Source of the DNA: Anderseniella sp963759095
Lineage (GTDB): Bacteria; Pseudomonadota; Alphaproteobacteria; Rhizobiales; Aestuariivirgaceae
Assembly (NCBI GenBank): GCA_963759095.1
Contig: CAVWYF010000059.1
Coordinates: forward strand, 62,001-126,000
DNA: 64,000 bases
Reading direction: 5' to 3'
Made by a program: the position numbers and the translations under genes. The notes under the pieces were generated by a model that worked only from the letters and a program-made list of their open reading frames with translations, was not told where the DNA came from and searched no databases. Every line of letters begins with the position of its first letter. Position 1 is the first letter of the stretch. Shown in pieces: positions 16,774 through 25,570 of the stretch.

Positions 16774-18120
16774 ATGAGACTGTATCACCCTGCCGCGTTT
16801 GATTTCACCACTACCGTGCCAAGTTACTGGGAAGCATCTGCTGACCCGTTGGGCCGGACTACACAGTCACTGGACGGTGCACACACGGCCGATGTCGCGG
16901 TCATTGGCGGCGGCTATGCGGGCCTGCATGCTGCCCTGCAATTGACGCGGGCGCACGGGCTGAAAGTGTGTGTGCTGGAAGCCGGTGATATCGGTTGGGG
17001 TGCATCGGGGCGCAATGGCGGGTTTTGCTGTCCCGGCGCCACAAAACTTTCCTACGGCCAGTTGATTTCACAGTTCGGCCTTGAGGAAACCAGGCGGTTT
17101 TTCAACGCGCAACGCGGTGCCGTCGAGTTTGTTGGTGAGTTCCTGACCGCCAACAACATTGATGCCGACCGTACCGGTGACGGTGAGCTGCAACTGGCGC
17201 ACAAGGAAACGGCGATCAAGGACCTGAAAGAGGAACAGGCTTTCCTGCGCGACACCTTTGGCGCCGAGTCCACCTTTTTGAGCCGTGAAGACCTTGCCGG
17301 GCGCGGCAATGACAGCGATGCGTTTCATGGTGGATTGCAGAGCGACATTACCTTCGGACTGCATCCGCTGAAATATGTTCGCGGACTGGCACGGGCGGCC
17401 ATCGATGCCGGTGTGACGGTGTTTTCAAATTCCGAAGTGACCGACTGGACCTCGGAAACCGGGCTGCATACGCTGAAAACCGGCAATGGACAGGTAACCG
17501 CGAAAACCGTGCTGGTGGCCAGCAATGGCTACACCGACGAAACACTGCCCACGGCTTTGGGGGGCAGGCTGCTGCCGGCGCTGACCCGGATCATCGTGAC
17601 CCGCCCGATCAGCGATAACGAACTGAAGGCACAGGGCTGGACGCGTACCGATCCGACCTACGATACCCGAAACCTGCTGCACTATTTCAGGTTGCTGCCC
17701 GACAACCGGTTCATGTTCGGCGGGCGCGGCGGTACTGATGCGTCACCGGAGGGCATGAAGGCGATCCAGCTCTCCCTGCGGGCCAATTTTGAAAAGTTCT
17801 TTCCCCGGCTTGCCCATGTCGAGACCGAGTATTCATGGGGCGGGCTGGTTTGCCTGACGTCGACGAGGCTGCCGTTTGCCGGTCCGATTGACGGCATGGA
17901 CAATGTCTTCGGTGCGTTCGGCTGGCACGGCAACGGTGTGGCCATGGCCAGCTATGCCGCCAACCGGCTGGCAGATGTGATCGCAGGTGCCACGCAACAC
18001 TCCGACGCGCTGCCTGCCATGATGCGGTCGCTGCCCGGGCGCTTTGTTTTACCATCCTTGCGGGTTCAGTACCTCAAGGCGGCATATCTGGGCTATGGTG
18101 CGGCGGACAGATGGCGTTAG
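16774..18120 (+). CDS. FAD-dependent oxidoreductase (DAO family, gamma-glutamylputrescine-oxidase-like)
   Basis: A 448-residue flavoprotein with the dinucleotide-binding motif VIGGGYAGLHAAL (about residues 43-55), a GWGASGRNGGFC segment typical of PuuB/OrdL-type amine oxidases, and a C-terminal FGAFGWHGNGVAM flavin motif. Members deaminate or oxidise secondary and primary amines such as gamma-glutamylputrescine or glycine derivatives. It stands alone; no puu genes are adjacent, so the substrate is not settled. Confidence 0.88.
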   Translation: MRLYHPAAFDFTTTVPSYWEASADPLGRTTQSLDGAHTADVAVIGGGYAGLHAALQLTRAHGLKVCVLEAGDIGWGASGRNGGFCCPGATKLSYGQLISQFGLEETRRFFNAQRGAVEFVGEFLTANNIDADRTGDGELQLAHKETAIKDLKEEQAFLRDTFGAESTFLSREDLAGRGNDSDAFHGGLQSDITFGLHPLKYVRGLARAAIDAGVTVFSNSEVTDWTSETGLHTLKTGNGQVTAKTVLVASNGYTDETLPTALGGRLLPALTRIIVTRPISDNELKAQGWTRTDPTYDTRNLLHYFRLLPDNRFMFGGRGGTDASPEGMKAIQLSLRANFEKFFPRLAHVETEYSWGGLVCLTSTRLPFAGPIDGMDNVFGAFGWHGNGVAMASYAANRLADVIAGATQHSDALPAMMRSLPGRFVLPSLRVQYLKAAYLGYGAADRWR

Positions 18121-18122
18121 TT

Positions 18123-18137
18123 TAGGGTCCTGACCCT
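18123..18137. repeat. TAGGGTCCTGACCCT palindrome (copy 2)
   Basis: A 15-bp near-palindrome 3 bp after the stop of the FAD oxidoreductase, followed by GGTTTTT. The same 15 bases recur at 39385. It could form a 5-bp stem with a CCTG loop and may act as a weak terminator. Confidence 0.5.
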
Positions 18138-18155
18138 GGTTTTTAAAGGGCATCG

Positions 18156-19025
18156 ATGATGACTGAGAAGAACATACCTGCAAAATTGTGGTCGCTGGAA
18201 TTTGACGACCTTCCCGAACAGATCGACACGCTGACATTTCCGCACGGCGATTATATTCGCGACAAGAAACTCAAGAAGTCAAAATACGAAGACCAGCTTG
18301 AGGCCCTGCAGATCGAACTGGTCAAACTGCAGCGCTGGGTGCGCGAGAACAATGAGCGGGTCGTCATGGTGTTTGAAGGCCGTGATGCAGCCGGCAAGGG
18401 CGGTACCATTCAGCGCTTCCTGATGAACCTGAACCCGCGGGCCGCGCGCATCGTGGCACTTGTCCAAGCCTTCGGATGTCGAGCAGGGGCAATGGTATTT
18501 TCAGCGCTATATCGACCATCTGCCGACCGAGGGGTGAAATGGTGTTCTATGACCGCTCCTGGTACAACCGGGCCGGCGTTGAACGCGTGTTCGGGTTTCT
18601 GCAGCGAAGACCAGGTGCAGGACTTCTTCATGGAAGCACCGGTGTTCGAAGGCATGCTGGAGCGTGAAGGCATTCACGTGTTCAAGTTCTGGCTGACCGT
18701 GGAACGTCCGGAACAGCTGAAACGGTTTTACGAGCGCAAGACCAATCCCTTGAAGCAGTGGAAACTGTCGCCGATCGATACCAAGTCGGTCGGCAAGTGG
18801 GACGCCTATACCAAGGCGATCATTGACATGTTCCGCCACACCGATACCGATCACGCGCCGTGGACCGTGCTCGACGCCAATGACCAGAAACGCGCCCGGC
18901 TCAACGCCATCCGGGTTGTGCTGAACGCGTTCGAGTATGACGGCAAGGACGCCGCCAACATCGGTGAGATGGACGAAGACCTTGTGTGGACCGGGCAGGG
19001 GTTTCTGGACTTCAAGGGCTGGTAG
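18156..19025 (+). CDS. ppk2: Polyphosphate kinase 2 (PPK2), with three compensating single-base insertions
   Basis: A PPK2-type kinase, which transfers phosphate between polyphosphate and nucleotides. The P-loop FEGRDAAGKGGTI and the late NPLKQWKLSP and LDANDQKRARL blocks are intact. Residues between about 103 and 147 are nonsense: removing one base at 18462, one at 18535 and one at 18596-18598 gives LSKPSDVEQGQWYFQRYI, then MVFYDRSWYNRAGVERVFGF, which is the family core including the second Walker motif. The three insertions add up to one codon, so the ORF stays open by chance. Either the gene product is damaged or the assembly is wrong. Confidence 0.85.
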   Translation: MMTEKNIPAKLWSLEFDDLPEQIDTLTFPHGDYIRDKKLKKSKYEDQLEALQIELVKLQRWVRENNERVVMVFEGRDAAGKGGTIQRFLMNLNPRAARIVALVQAFGCRAGAMVFSALYRPSADRGVKWCSMTAPGTTGPALNACSGFCSEDQVQDFFMEAPVFEGMLEREGIHVFKFWLTVERPEQLKRFYERKTNPLKQWKLSPIDTKSVGKWDAYTKAIIDMFRHTDTDHAPWTVLDANDQKRARLNAIRVVLNAFEYDGKDAANIGEMDEDLVWTGQGFLDFKGW

Positions 19026-19038
19026 TCGCTCCAATGCT

Positions 19039-19818
19039 CTAGATTGAGGCGTTGAACAGTCCGCCGTCAATCAGGATGGACTGGCCGGTAATGTAGCCGG
19101 CCTGCTGTGAACACAGGAATGCTGCCAGTTCGCCGAACTCTTCTGCTGTGCCGAAGCGCTTGGCCGGCACCGATGCGGTGCGGATTTCGGCCATCTCGGC
19201 ATCGCTGACACCGCGCAGCTGGGCCTGGGTCGAGGTCGAGCCCTTGAGCCGGTCGGTGTCGAACATGCCCGGCAGAATGCAGTTGACCGTGATGTTGCTG
19301 CCGGCGAATGACCGGGCAGGGCCCGCCATGAAGGCGGTCAGCGCAGCGCGGGCTCCGGATGACAGATCGAGCCCGAGAATGGGCATTTTCACAGACGCGG
19401 ACGTAATGTTCACGATGCGGCCAAACCGGTTGGTCTCCATGTTCGGCAGCACACGCTGGATCAGTTCGATGGGGGTGACCATGTTCTGGATGACACCGTT
19501 GATGATCGCCTCACGATCCAGCTCGCGGAAATCCTTCAGGGGCGGGCCGCCATTATTGTTGACGAGAATGTCACATTGCGGCGTTGCCTCCAGCAGGGCG
19601 TTCTGGCCTTCCCTGGTCGACACGTCGGCCTCGACGATTTTCACGCTGGCCGCACCGGCTGCATTACACAGGTCGGCAGCCTCTTTCAGCTTCTCGGTGT
19701 TTCGTCCGTTGATGGTGACATGGGCGCCTGCTGTTGCCAGTGATATGGCGCAGGCCCGGCCGAGACCTCTGCTTGATGCACATACAATTGCGTTTTTTCC
19801 GGCAATACCGAGGTCCAT
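19039..19818 (-). CDS. SDR family oxidoreductase (3-oxoacyl-ACP-reductase-like, atypical active site)
   Basis: A 259-residue Rossmann-fold protein of the short-chain dehydrogenase family. The cofactor loop reads CASSRGLGRA and the NNNGGPP segment takes the NNAG place. Where the classical Tyr-xxx-Lys should lie, the sequence is LSSGARAALTAF, a form seen in a divergent FabG-like subgroup; the usual catalytic Tyr and Lys are absent. The C-terminus ITGQSILIDGG is standard. ATG 19818 is preceded by AGGAGA, so it was preferred to the longer frame. Convergent with PPK2. Confidence 0.85.
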   Translation of the reverse strand: MDLGIAGKNAIVCASSRGLGRACAISLATAGAHVTINGRNTEKLKEAADLCNAAGAASVKIVEADVSTREGQNALLEATPQCDILVNNNGGPPLKDFRELDREAIINGVIQNMVTPIELIQRVLPNMETNRFGRIVNITSASVKMPILGLDLSSGARAALTAFMAGPARSFAGSNITVNCILPGMFDTDRLKGSTSTQAQLRGVSDAEMAEIRTASVPAKRFGTAEEFGELAAFLCSQQAGYITGQSILIDGGLFNASI

Positions 19819-19865
19819 GTAACGTCTCCTGAAGGCCTTTGGAATTCTGTTCTCCTGACGAGTAG

Positions 19866-19900
19866 AAACAAAAAGGCCCGGACGCAAGGTCCGGGCCCGT
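19866..19900 (-). terminator. Rho-independent terminator of the DUF2852 gene
   Basis: Stem GGCCCGGAC/GTCCGGGCC at 19875-19883 and 19889-19897 with a 5-nt loop; on the minus strand the stem is followed by TTTTTGTTT. It lies 24 bp after the stop of the DUF2852 gene. Confidence 0.85.
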
Positions 19901-19923
19901 TATTCGGGATAGTTGTTTGAAAA

Positions 19924-20307
19924 TCAGCTCTTGAGGCTGGTCTTTTCGGCTTCGATTGCAGTGCTGCGGTCTGACATGAAGCGTTCGAATTCTTCACGGT
20001 CGCGGGCGTCACGCAGTTTGGTTACAAAGCTGTCGAATTCGGCCTGTTCTTCTTCCAGACGGTGCAGGGTTTCTGCCCGGTATGCGTCAAAAGCCGCACT
20101 TCCGGTCGTTCTGGATGATGTGCTGGCGGGTTTGAGAGCCGCCTTTACCTGGTCAATTCCTTCGCGGGCCAGATCGTCAATGCTGCCGCCCCACATGATG
20201 TAGGCAATAACGGCGAGGCCGATCGGCCACCAGGTTACAAAGCCGAGCACCGCAGCCGCAACTGCGAGCGGGGTCCAGCGGCCTTTGTTACGCGCAAGCG
20301 TAGTCAT
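19924..20307 (-). CDS. DUF2852 domain-containing membrane protein
   Basis: A 127-residue protein with one or two N-terminal hydrophobic segments (about residues 12-40, VLGFVTWWPIGLAVIAYIMW) and a charged helical C-terminal half ending in a FERFM motif. This layout is that of DUF2852, a family common in Hyphomicrobiales and of unknown function. It has its own terminator downstream. Confidence 0.85.
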   Translation of the reverse strand: MTTLARNKGRWTPLAVAAAVLGFVTWWPIGLAVIAYIMWGGSIDDLAREGIDQVKAALKPASTSSRTTGSAAFDAYRAETLHRLEEEQAEFDSFVTKLRDARDREEFERFMSDRSTAIEAEKTSLKS

Positions 20308-20389
20308 GTGTAAATCCCTCCGGTTTTTCGATAACTGATGATCCAGATGTGGTAACGTTTGGCTAAATGTTCAAGATGGATGATGCAAA

Positions 20390-21385
20390 ATGATGGCCGT
20401 GCCGCAATTTAAAACGCCGGAGTTCAGCGATATTGTTGAAGCGTCTCAACGCCTTAAAGGCCGTGCTGTACGTACGCCGCTGATGCGGTCCGATGTATTG
20501 GACGAGATGACCGGCGGGCGAATCTTTTTAAAGCCGGAGTGCCTGCAGCGGACCGGATCGTTCAAGTTTCGCGGAGCCTGGAACTTTATCTCACGGCTCA
20601 ATGCCCGCGATAACAGCGGCGGTGTGGTGGCCTATTCGTCCGGAAATCATGCACAGGGCGTTGCTGCGGCTGCCCGCATGATGGGCATACCGGCGCTGAT
20701 CGTCATGCCGGAAGACGCCCCTGCCATCAAAAAACGCAACACGATCGCGCTGGGCGCGGAAATCGTCACCTATGACCGGTTTGGCGAGAACCGTGAGAAA
20801 ATCGGCGATGCCATCGCATCTGAACGCAGCGCGCAACTGGTGCCGCCTTACGAACACCCGTGGATCATTGCCGGGCAGGGAACTGCCGGGCTTGAACTGG
20901 TCGAAGATCTTGAAGAACTGGGTGAGACGCTGGATACCATGCTGGTCTGCACCGGTGGCGGCGGGTTGACCGCCGGCGTGGCCCTGACCGTTCAAGCCAT
21001 GGCGCCGGATGCAAAAATCTATGCGTGTGAGCCGGAAGGGTTTGACGATTACGGCCGGTCGCTGGCCGCGGGCGAGCGGGTCAGCAATGAACCGGGCGCC
21101 ATGTCGATCTGTGATGCCATTGTGACGCCGACACCGGGCGAATTGACGTTTTCGGTGAACCAGCCACGGCTGTCGGGCGGGCTGGCAGTGTCGGAAGACG
21201 AAGTGCGGACAGCGGTGCGGTTTGCCTTTGAAACCCTGAAGCTTGTCGTTGAACCCGGCGGTGCCGTGGCACTGGCCGCGCTTCTGGCCGGCAAGATCGA
21301 CTGTACTGACAAGACCGTTGCGGCAACGCTGTCCGGTGGCAATGCGGATGCAGAAATGATGCTCGATATTCTGGGCGCAGGCTAG
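20390..21385 (+). CDS. Threonine/serine dehydratase-like PLP enzyme
   Basis: A 331-residue fold-type II PLP enzyme. The lysine that binds PLP lies in TGSFKFRGAWN (about residues 46-56), followed by SSGNHAQGVAAAAR, the phosphate and substrate loops of threonine/serine dehydratases, and a CTGGGGLTAGV glycine loop for the PLP phosphate. It has no C-terminal ACT domain, so it is a catabolic or biodegradative type rather than IlvA with feedback control. Serine racemase or threo-3-hydroxyaspartate dehydratase are alternatives. An ATGATG start leaves a one-codon ambiguity. Confidence 0.88.
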   Translation: MMAVPQFKTPEFSDIVEASQRLKGRAVRTPLMRSDVLDEMTGGRIFLKPECLQRTGSFKFRGAWNFISRLNARDNSGGVVAYSSGNHAQGVAAAARMMGIPALIVMPEDAPAIKKRNTIALGAEIVTYDRFGENREKIGDAIASERSAQLVPPYEHPWIIAGQGTAGLELVEDLEELGETLDTMLVCTGGGGLTAGVALTVQAMAPDAKIYACEPEGFDDYGRSLAAGERVSNEPGAMSICDAIVTPTPGELTFSVNQPRLSGGLAVSEDEVRTAVRFAFETLKLVVEPGGAVALAALLAGKIDCTDKTVAATLSGGNADAEMMLDILGAG

Positions 21386-21488
21386 GGTTCAGGATCGTTC
21401 GGACGATCCCTAATTCGTTGCAGTAACCTTTGCCGATGAACTAACATCCAGGCAGAACCAGCCAGGCAAGGCTGGTCGGACGTCATCA

Positions 21489-21510
21489 ACACCTGGCATA
21501 TGCGAGGTGT
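21489..21510. promoter_or_regulatory. 22-bp near-perfect palindrome upstream of the MscS gene
   Basis: Arms ACACCT and AGGTGT flank a GGCATATGCG centre that is itself nearly symmetric; the element ends 26 bp before the ATG at 21537. A second hairpin, ACCAGCC/GGCTGGT, lies at 21457-21476. Either an operator or an mRNA leader structure is possible. Confidence 0.4.
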
Positions 21511-21536
21511 CCGTATGACACATGGAGGGATGGGGC

Positions 21537-23822
21537 ATGGCAGTTCCTGGAATAGCCTGGTGGCGGGGCTTAGTTTGTGCAGTTGTATTGGCAATGGTGT
21601 TTGCGCTGCATTCGGAAAGTTTGCCGGTTGCCGCACAGGACACCGCCGGTTCAACAAATGTTGTCGATGCCATTAAACCGGCTCTGGAGAAGGCGGCTCG
21701 TGATGGCGCGACCGTCATTGTTGTAGGCAATTCGACCGATGCGGCCAAGGCAAACCAGAATGTCAATGAACCTGGTATTTCGGACATTCTCAATCGCGCA
21801 TTGTTCCGTTTCAAACTAACGGTCGGCAATGCGGGCGAGGCGATCGGCAACATGAAGGCCACGCTGGCCAAGGCCAGCCCTGACGGCAAGATCAACTGGT
21901 TGTTCTATGCCATCGTGGCGGGCCTGGCCGGTGTTGTGCTGGGGCGGCTCGCTGCGAAACCGGTTGCCAACTGGGTCAGGGACGTATTTGCACCCAGCGT
22001 TCCTGATGTCCCCACGAGCAGGCAGCAGAAGATCGGCTATCTCCTGTTCAGAGGGACGACATTTAGTTTGTTCGCGTTGCTGGTTGCAGCGGTTGGCAGC
22101 ATTATCGTCATCATCTATGCGGGCGAGCACATGCCCAGCAGGGCGACCGGGCTTGCCATTGTCTGGACCTATATGGCTTACCGGTTGATGCGGGCAATCT
22201 ACATCAATATCCTGGTCCCGAATGTTCCCAATTACCGAATGATCAACATGGATGATGCAGAGGCAGAACGACTCTATCAAACCCTGTTGCTTGGCACTGC
22301 GATTTCACTTTCCATCTTCGGAATGTGTGTGTGGATGGATCACCTGGGGCTTGATATCAACACGCACAAGCTGATGCTGATGTTCGGGTCGCTGATGTCG
22401 GCGCTGCTGTTTTGCTGTATTGCTGTTGTTCACCGAAGCTCGGTCGCACAGGCAATTGCCGGATTTGGCAGTCTCGATGAAAAGCCGTTCTGGCTGCGGG
22501 CGCTGGCAAGGTCGTGGCATGTCATTCTCATCACATATGTTTTGAGCGCATGGGCGGTATCTGCCGTGCGACTGCTGCTGGATCAACCTGCATCGGGCGG
22601 TCTGGTCGGTGCGCCGCTTGGTGTTCTGATAGCCGCACTTGTCGTGTACGGCATTACGCTGGTGCTGATCGACAAGCTGTTTGCCGGGCATAAGCAAAGA
22701 CTGCCGTTGGCAGCGGTTTCGGTGGACGCAGAACAAGATACAACTGTCGAAATGTCCGGTGAACAGGAACCCGCGACTGATGGCGAAACCGGTACTGGTT
22801 CGGTCTTCAAGGGACTGATCGAACATGCAGCGGCACTGGGCATTGCGTTTCTCGGACTGGCCGCGATAGCTCAGGTTTGGGGTATCAACTTTGGCGATCC
22901 GTCAAACTGGGTTGCCCGCTCGCTGGACGTCATTGTCGTTTTGTTCGGTGCCTATATCGCCTATCGCGCGGTCGAACTGTGGATCGACAGCAAGGTTGAG
23001 GAAGAAGACCCTCACGCAGGCGTTGAGGCGGAAGTCGGTGGCGAACCAGGCGGAGCAGGGGCAACACGGCTGGCGACGCTGCTGCCGATCTTCAGAAACT
23101 TCCTGCTGATCACCATCGTCACCATTGCCGGCATGATTGCCCTGTCGGAGATGGGTGTGAACATCGCGCCGCTGTTTGCCGGTGCCGGTGTCGTCGGGCT
23201 TGCCATCGGGTTCGGCGCCCAGACCCTGATCAGGGACATCTTCTCAGGTGCCTTCTTCCTGATTGATGACGCATTCCGTAAGGGCGAGTACATAGACATA
23301 GGGTCCGCCAAAGGCACGGTTGAGAAGATCTCAATCCGGTCCATGCAGTTGCGCCATCACAACGGCCCGCTGAACACCATACCGTTTGGCGAGATCAAGC
23401 AGCTGACCAATTTTTCCCGCGACTGGGTGATGATGAAATTGCCCTTGCGGTTGACCTATGACACCGACATCGAACAGGTCCGCAAACTGGTCAAAAAACT
23501 TGGGATAGAGTTGCTGGACCATCCCGAGATCGGTGAAAAATTCATGCAGCCCCTGAAGTCACAAGGCGTAAAGCAAATGGACGACTCCGCGATGATTGTG
23601 CGGGTCAAGTTCATGACCAAGCCGGGCGATCAGTTTGATGTCCGCAAAGTTGTCTATCAGCGCATTCAGGAACTGTTCGAGGCAAACGGCATTCGTTTTG
23701 CCCACCGGGAAGTAACGGTGCGCATTGCAGATGATGACAAGAAACCGGACACAGCGAAACAGAAAGCCGTTGTCGGTGCCGTGCAGACAGTGATCGAGAA
23801 ACCGGCTGCAGATACGCCGTAA
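21537..23822 (+). CDS. Mechanosensitive ion channel, MscS family (large, multi-TM)
   Basis: A 761-residue membrane protein with a signal peptide (first ~33 residues), a periplasmic stretch, many membrane segments and the MscS core near residues 535-620: GAGVVGLAIGFGAQTLIRD pore helix region, then GEYIDIGSAKGTVEKISIR of the beta domain. The length and extra N-terminal segments resemble MscM/YbdG-YnaI-like large members that release solutes on hypo-osmotic shock. ATG 21537 is preceded by GGAGGG at a good distance; the ATG at 21522 overlaps that site and was not used. Confidence 0.9.
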   Translation: MAVPGIAWWRGLVCAVVLAMVFALHSESLPVAAQDTAGSTNVVDAIKPALEKAARDGATVIVVGNSTDAAKANQNVNEPGISDILNRALFRFKLTVGNAGEAIGNMKATLAKASPDGKINWLFYAIVAGLAGVVLGRLAAKPVANWVRDVFAPSVPDVPTSRQQKIGYLLFRGTTFSLFALLVAAVGSIIVIIYAGEHMPSRATGLAIVWTYMAYRLMRAIYINILVPNVPNYRMINMDDAEAERLYQTLLLGTAISLSIFGMCVWMDHLGLDINTHKLMLMFGSLMSALLFCCIAVVHRSSVAQAIAGFGSLDEKPFWLRALARSWHVILITYVLSAWAVSAVRLLLDQPASGGLVGAPLGVLIAALVVYGITLVLIDKLFAGHKQRLPLAAVSVDAEQDTTVEMSGEQEPATDGETGTGSVFKGLIEHAAALGIAFLGLAAIAQVWGINFGDPSNWVARSLDVIVVLFGAYIAYRAVELWIDSKVEEEDPHAGVEAEVGGEPGGAGATRLATLLPIFRNFLLITIVTIAGMIALSEMGVNIAPLFAGAGVVGLAIGFGAQTLIRDIFSGAFFLIDDAFRKGEYIDIGSAKGTVEKISIRSMQLRHHNGPLNTIPFGEIKQLTNFSRDWVMMKLPLRLTYDTDIEQVRKLVKKLGIELLDHPEIGEKFMQPLKSQGVKQMDDSAMIVRVKFMTKPGDQFDVRKVVYQRIQELFEANGIRFAHREVTVRIADDDKKPDTAKQKAVVGAVQTVIEKPAADTP

Positions 23823-23844
23823 GTGAAAAGGTTCTGGGTGGACA

Positions 23845-23875
23845 GGAGACCGGCTCGTAAGCCAAACCGGTCTCC
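23845..23875. terminator. Strong hairpin between convergent genes
   Basis: A perfect 9-bp stem GGAGACCGG/CCGGTCTCC lies between the stop of the MscS gene and the stop of the esterase gene. No run of U follows on either strand, so it is only a possible bidirectional terminator. Confidence 0.4.
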
Positions 23876-23897
23876 GTTGATTGTCGCCTGCACACAT

Positions 23898-24608
23898 CTA
23901 GAGCATCAGTTCCGCCAGGGTTTCCGGCATGGACAGTGCCGGGAAATGCCCGGACTGCAATATGTGGACCTGATCGACCTTCCAGTTTTTAAGCATCTCA
24001 TTCTGTAGTTTTGGAGAGACGATCTTGTCAATCGCTGTGCGGATATAGAGCTTGGGCACCGAGCCGAAATTCTCGTCCGTGACAACGATTTTCGCCATAA
24101 ACGGTTCAGTCGCCTGGCCAACATCGACAAGTGGCAGAACCGTCGACAGGCGGTCCTCCCCGACGTCATGAAACGCCTTGTCGCGCCATGTCTGCTGTGA
24201 TGCCGTGGCCGAAGTCTGGTCATCTGAAAAGATCAGTTCCGGAAGAAACTCGCCATCGGTATCGCGTGTCATTGCCTCAATGACGCTATCGCCGTTTTTG
24301 AGTAGAAACGCTGCGACATAGACAAGTTTTTCGATTTTCTCAGGCAGGCGTTCCGCTACTTGTGAGATCACTGCTCCGGCCATGCTGTGACCAACCAGCA
24401 CCACCTTGTGATCCAGTTGATCGATCGCATTGACGACAGTCTCGACATAACTGCCCAGGGTGACATTCGTGATGTTCTGGCTACTGCCATCACGGCCGTG
24501 CAAGTCAATTGCAGTTACGATATGCCCGTGTTTTTCCAGGGCAGGACGAGTGTGGTTCCAGCTCCAGGGACCTTCCCATGCGCCGTGTAGCAAAATGTAA
24601 TGTGTCAT
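23898..24608 (-). CDS. Alpha/beta hydrolase (EstC/methylesterase-like)
   Basis: A 236-residue alpha/beta hydrolase. The oxyanion region is LLHGAWEGPWSW, the nucleophile elbow is VGHSMAG, and the catalytic His lies in SGHFPALSMPE near the C-terminus, an arrangement seen in plant methylesterase (MES) and EstC-type bacterial esterases. Start ATG 24608 is preceded by AGGAGAAG. It follows the bicupin gene on the same strand, and both are probably controlled by the divergent HxlR regulator. Confidence 0.88.
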   Translation of the reverse strand: MTHYILLHGAWEGPWSWNHTRPALEKHGHIVTAIDLHGRDGSSQNITNVTLGSYVETVVNAIDQLDHKVVLVGHSMAGAVISQVAERLPEKIEKLVYVAAFLLKNGDSVIEAMTRDTDGEFLPELIFSDDQTSATASQQTWRDKAFHDVGEDRLSTVLPLVDVGQATEPFMAKIVVTDENFGSVPKLYIRTAIDKIVSPKLQNEMLKNWKVDQVHILQSGHFPALSMPETLAELML

Positions 24609-24742
24609 TGTACTTCTCCTGATCGGTTGGCAATCATGCCGGGCGAGGGCGAACAACCTTGTCGGTTGCCAGTTACCTCTCTGGATGCGAACTGGATTTG
24701 TTCGATTGGTTGTTGGCGGGCTATGCGCAGTCAGCCATCAGA

Positions 24743-25459
24743 TTACTGAAGCCGCAGCGTAATCACGTTGGCGGGAACTTCGGCGGACCTATTGACTATG
24801 GTTGCCCTGGAGCCGACTGCGGGCAGCGCAAAGGTTTGACCGGCGACAAGACGTGTTACCTGTCCGCTGGCCTGAAACTCGATGACACCTTCGGCAACCA
24901 GCCCGAGCGTTGGTTCTCTGCTTTCCAGGTTCATGGTGCCGTTCGGGTCGATCGTGTTGCTGTAGACTTCAGCTTTTTCGGTGTGGAGTTCCGTCAAGCT
25001 TGACGGTTGGCAGCGTTCTGCGGTCGATCGCTTCGGTCGGTTTGTCTTCAAACACGATGAACGGTTCATTGGCCTGTTCAAGATTGAAGTCCAGGAAGAT
25101 CGCCTCCTCGGTGGCTGATGCGTTGTCGAACCGCAAAATGCGGATTCCTACCGGCTCAAAGAACGCATCTCCGGCGCGCAGGATCTGCGGTTTTCCACCT
25201 TCGACCTGATAGATGATCATGCCTTTGGTGACATAGCCGACTGCCGGGGCTTCATGGGTGTGAACCGGCGCAACCTGGCCGGGCTTGAATCGGAAGTCGC
25301 CGACTTCGACCTGAACTACCTGGCGCAATGCAAAGTTGGCGGTCAGCAGTTTGACGGCTCCTTCGGTTGATGCAGCATCAGCACTGGCGGCAAGCGCGGT
25401 TGCAACTGTCAGTGTGGCTGCCAGGGCAGTTCTGCGAAGTGTTTGAGGGACGTATTCAT
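24743..25459 (-). pseudogene. Exported bicupin protein, two frameshifts
   Basis: Two overlapping minus-strand frames form one cupin protein. Starting at ATG 25459, the first codons read MNTSLKH; adding one base near 25439 leads into a signal peptide (RRTALAATLTVATALAASADA), then a first cupin barrel with PVHTHEAPAVGYV. Removing one base near 24995 joins LPTVKL to a second, weaker cupin with AEGVIEFQASG. The function of such exported bicupins is not known. The gene is divergent from the HxlR regulator and shares its repeat-bearing intergenic region. Confidence 0.7.
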
Positions 25460-25491
25460 GATGATCTCCGTGGGGATTGGTTTGTCCAATT

Positions 25492-25548
25492 TACGTATTG
25501 CGTTTTGCAATGTGTAAAGCACACTAAAATACGTATTGCATTTTGCAA
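25492..25548. promoter_or_regulatory. Two 19-bp direct repeats, probable HxlR operator
   Basis: TACGTATTGCGTTTTGCAA at 25492-25510 and TACGTATTGCATTTTGCAA at 25530-25548 differ at one base and are 38 bp apart start to start. They fill the gap between the bicupin gene and the HxlR gene, as expected for an autoregulated divergent promoter. Confidence 0.65.
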
Positions 25549-25570
25549 GTTAATTTTTTAGAATGTGACA

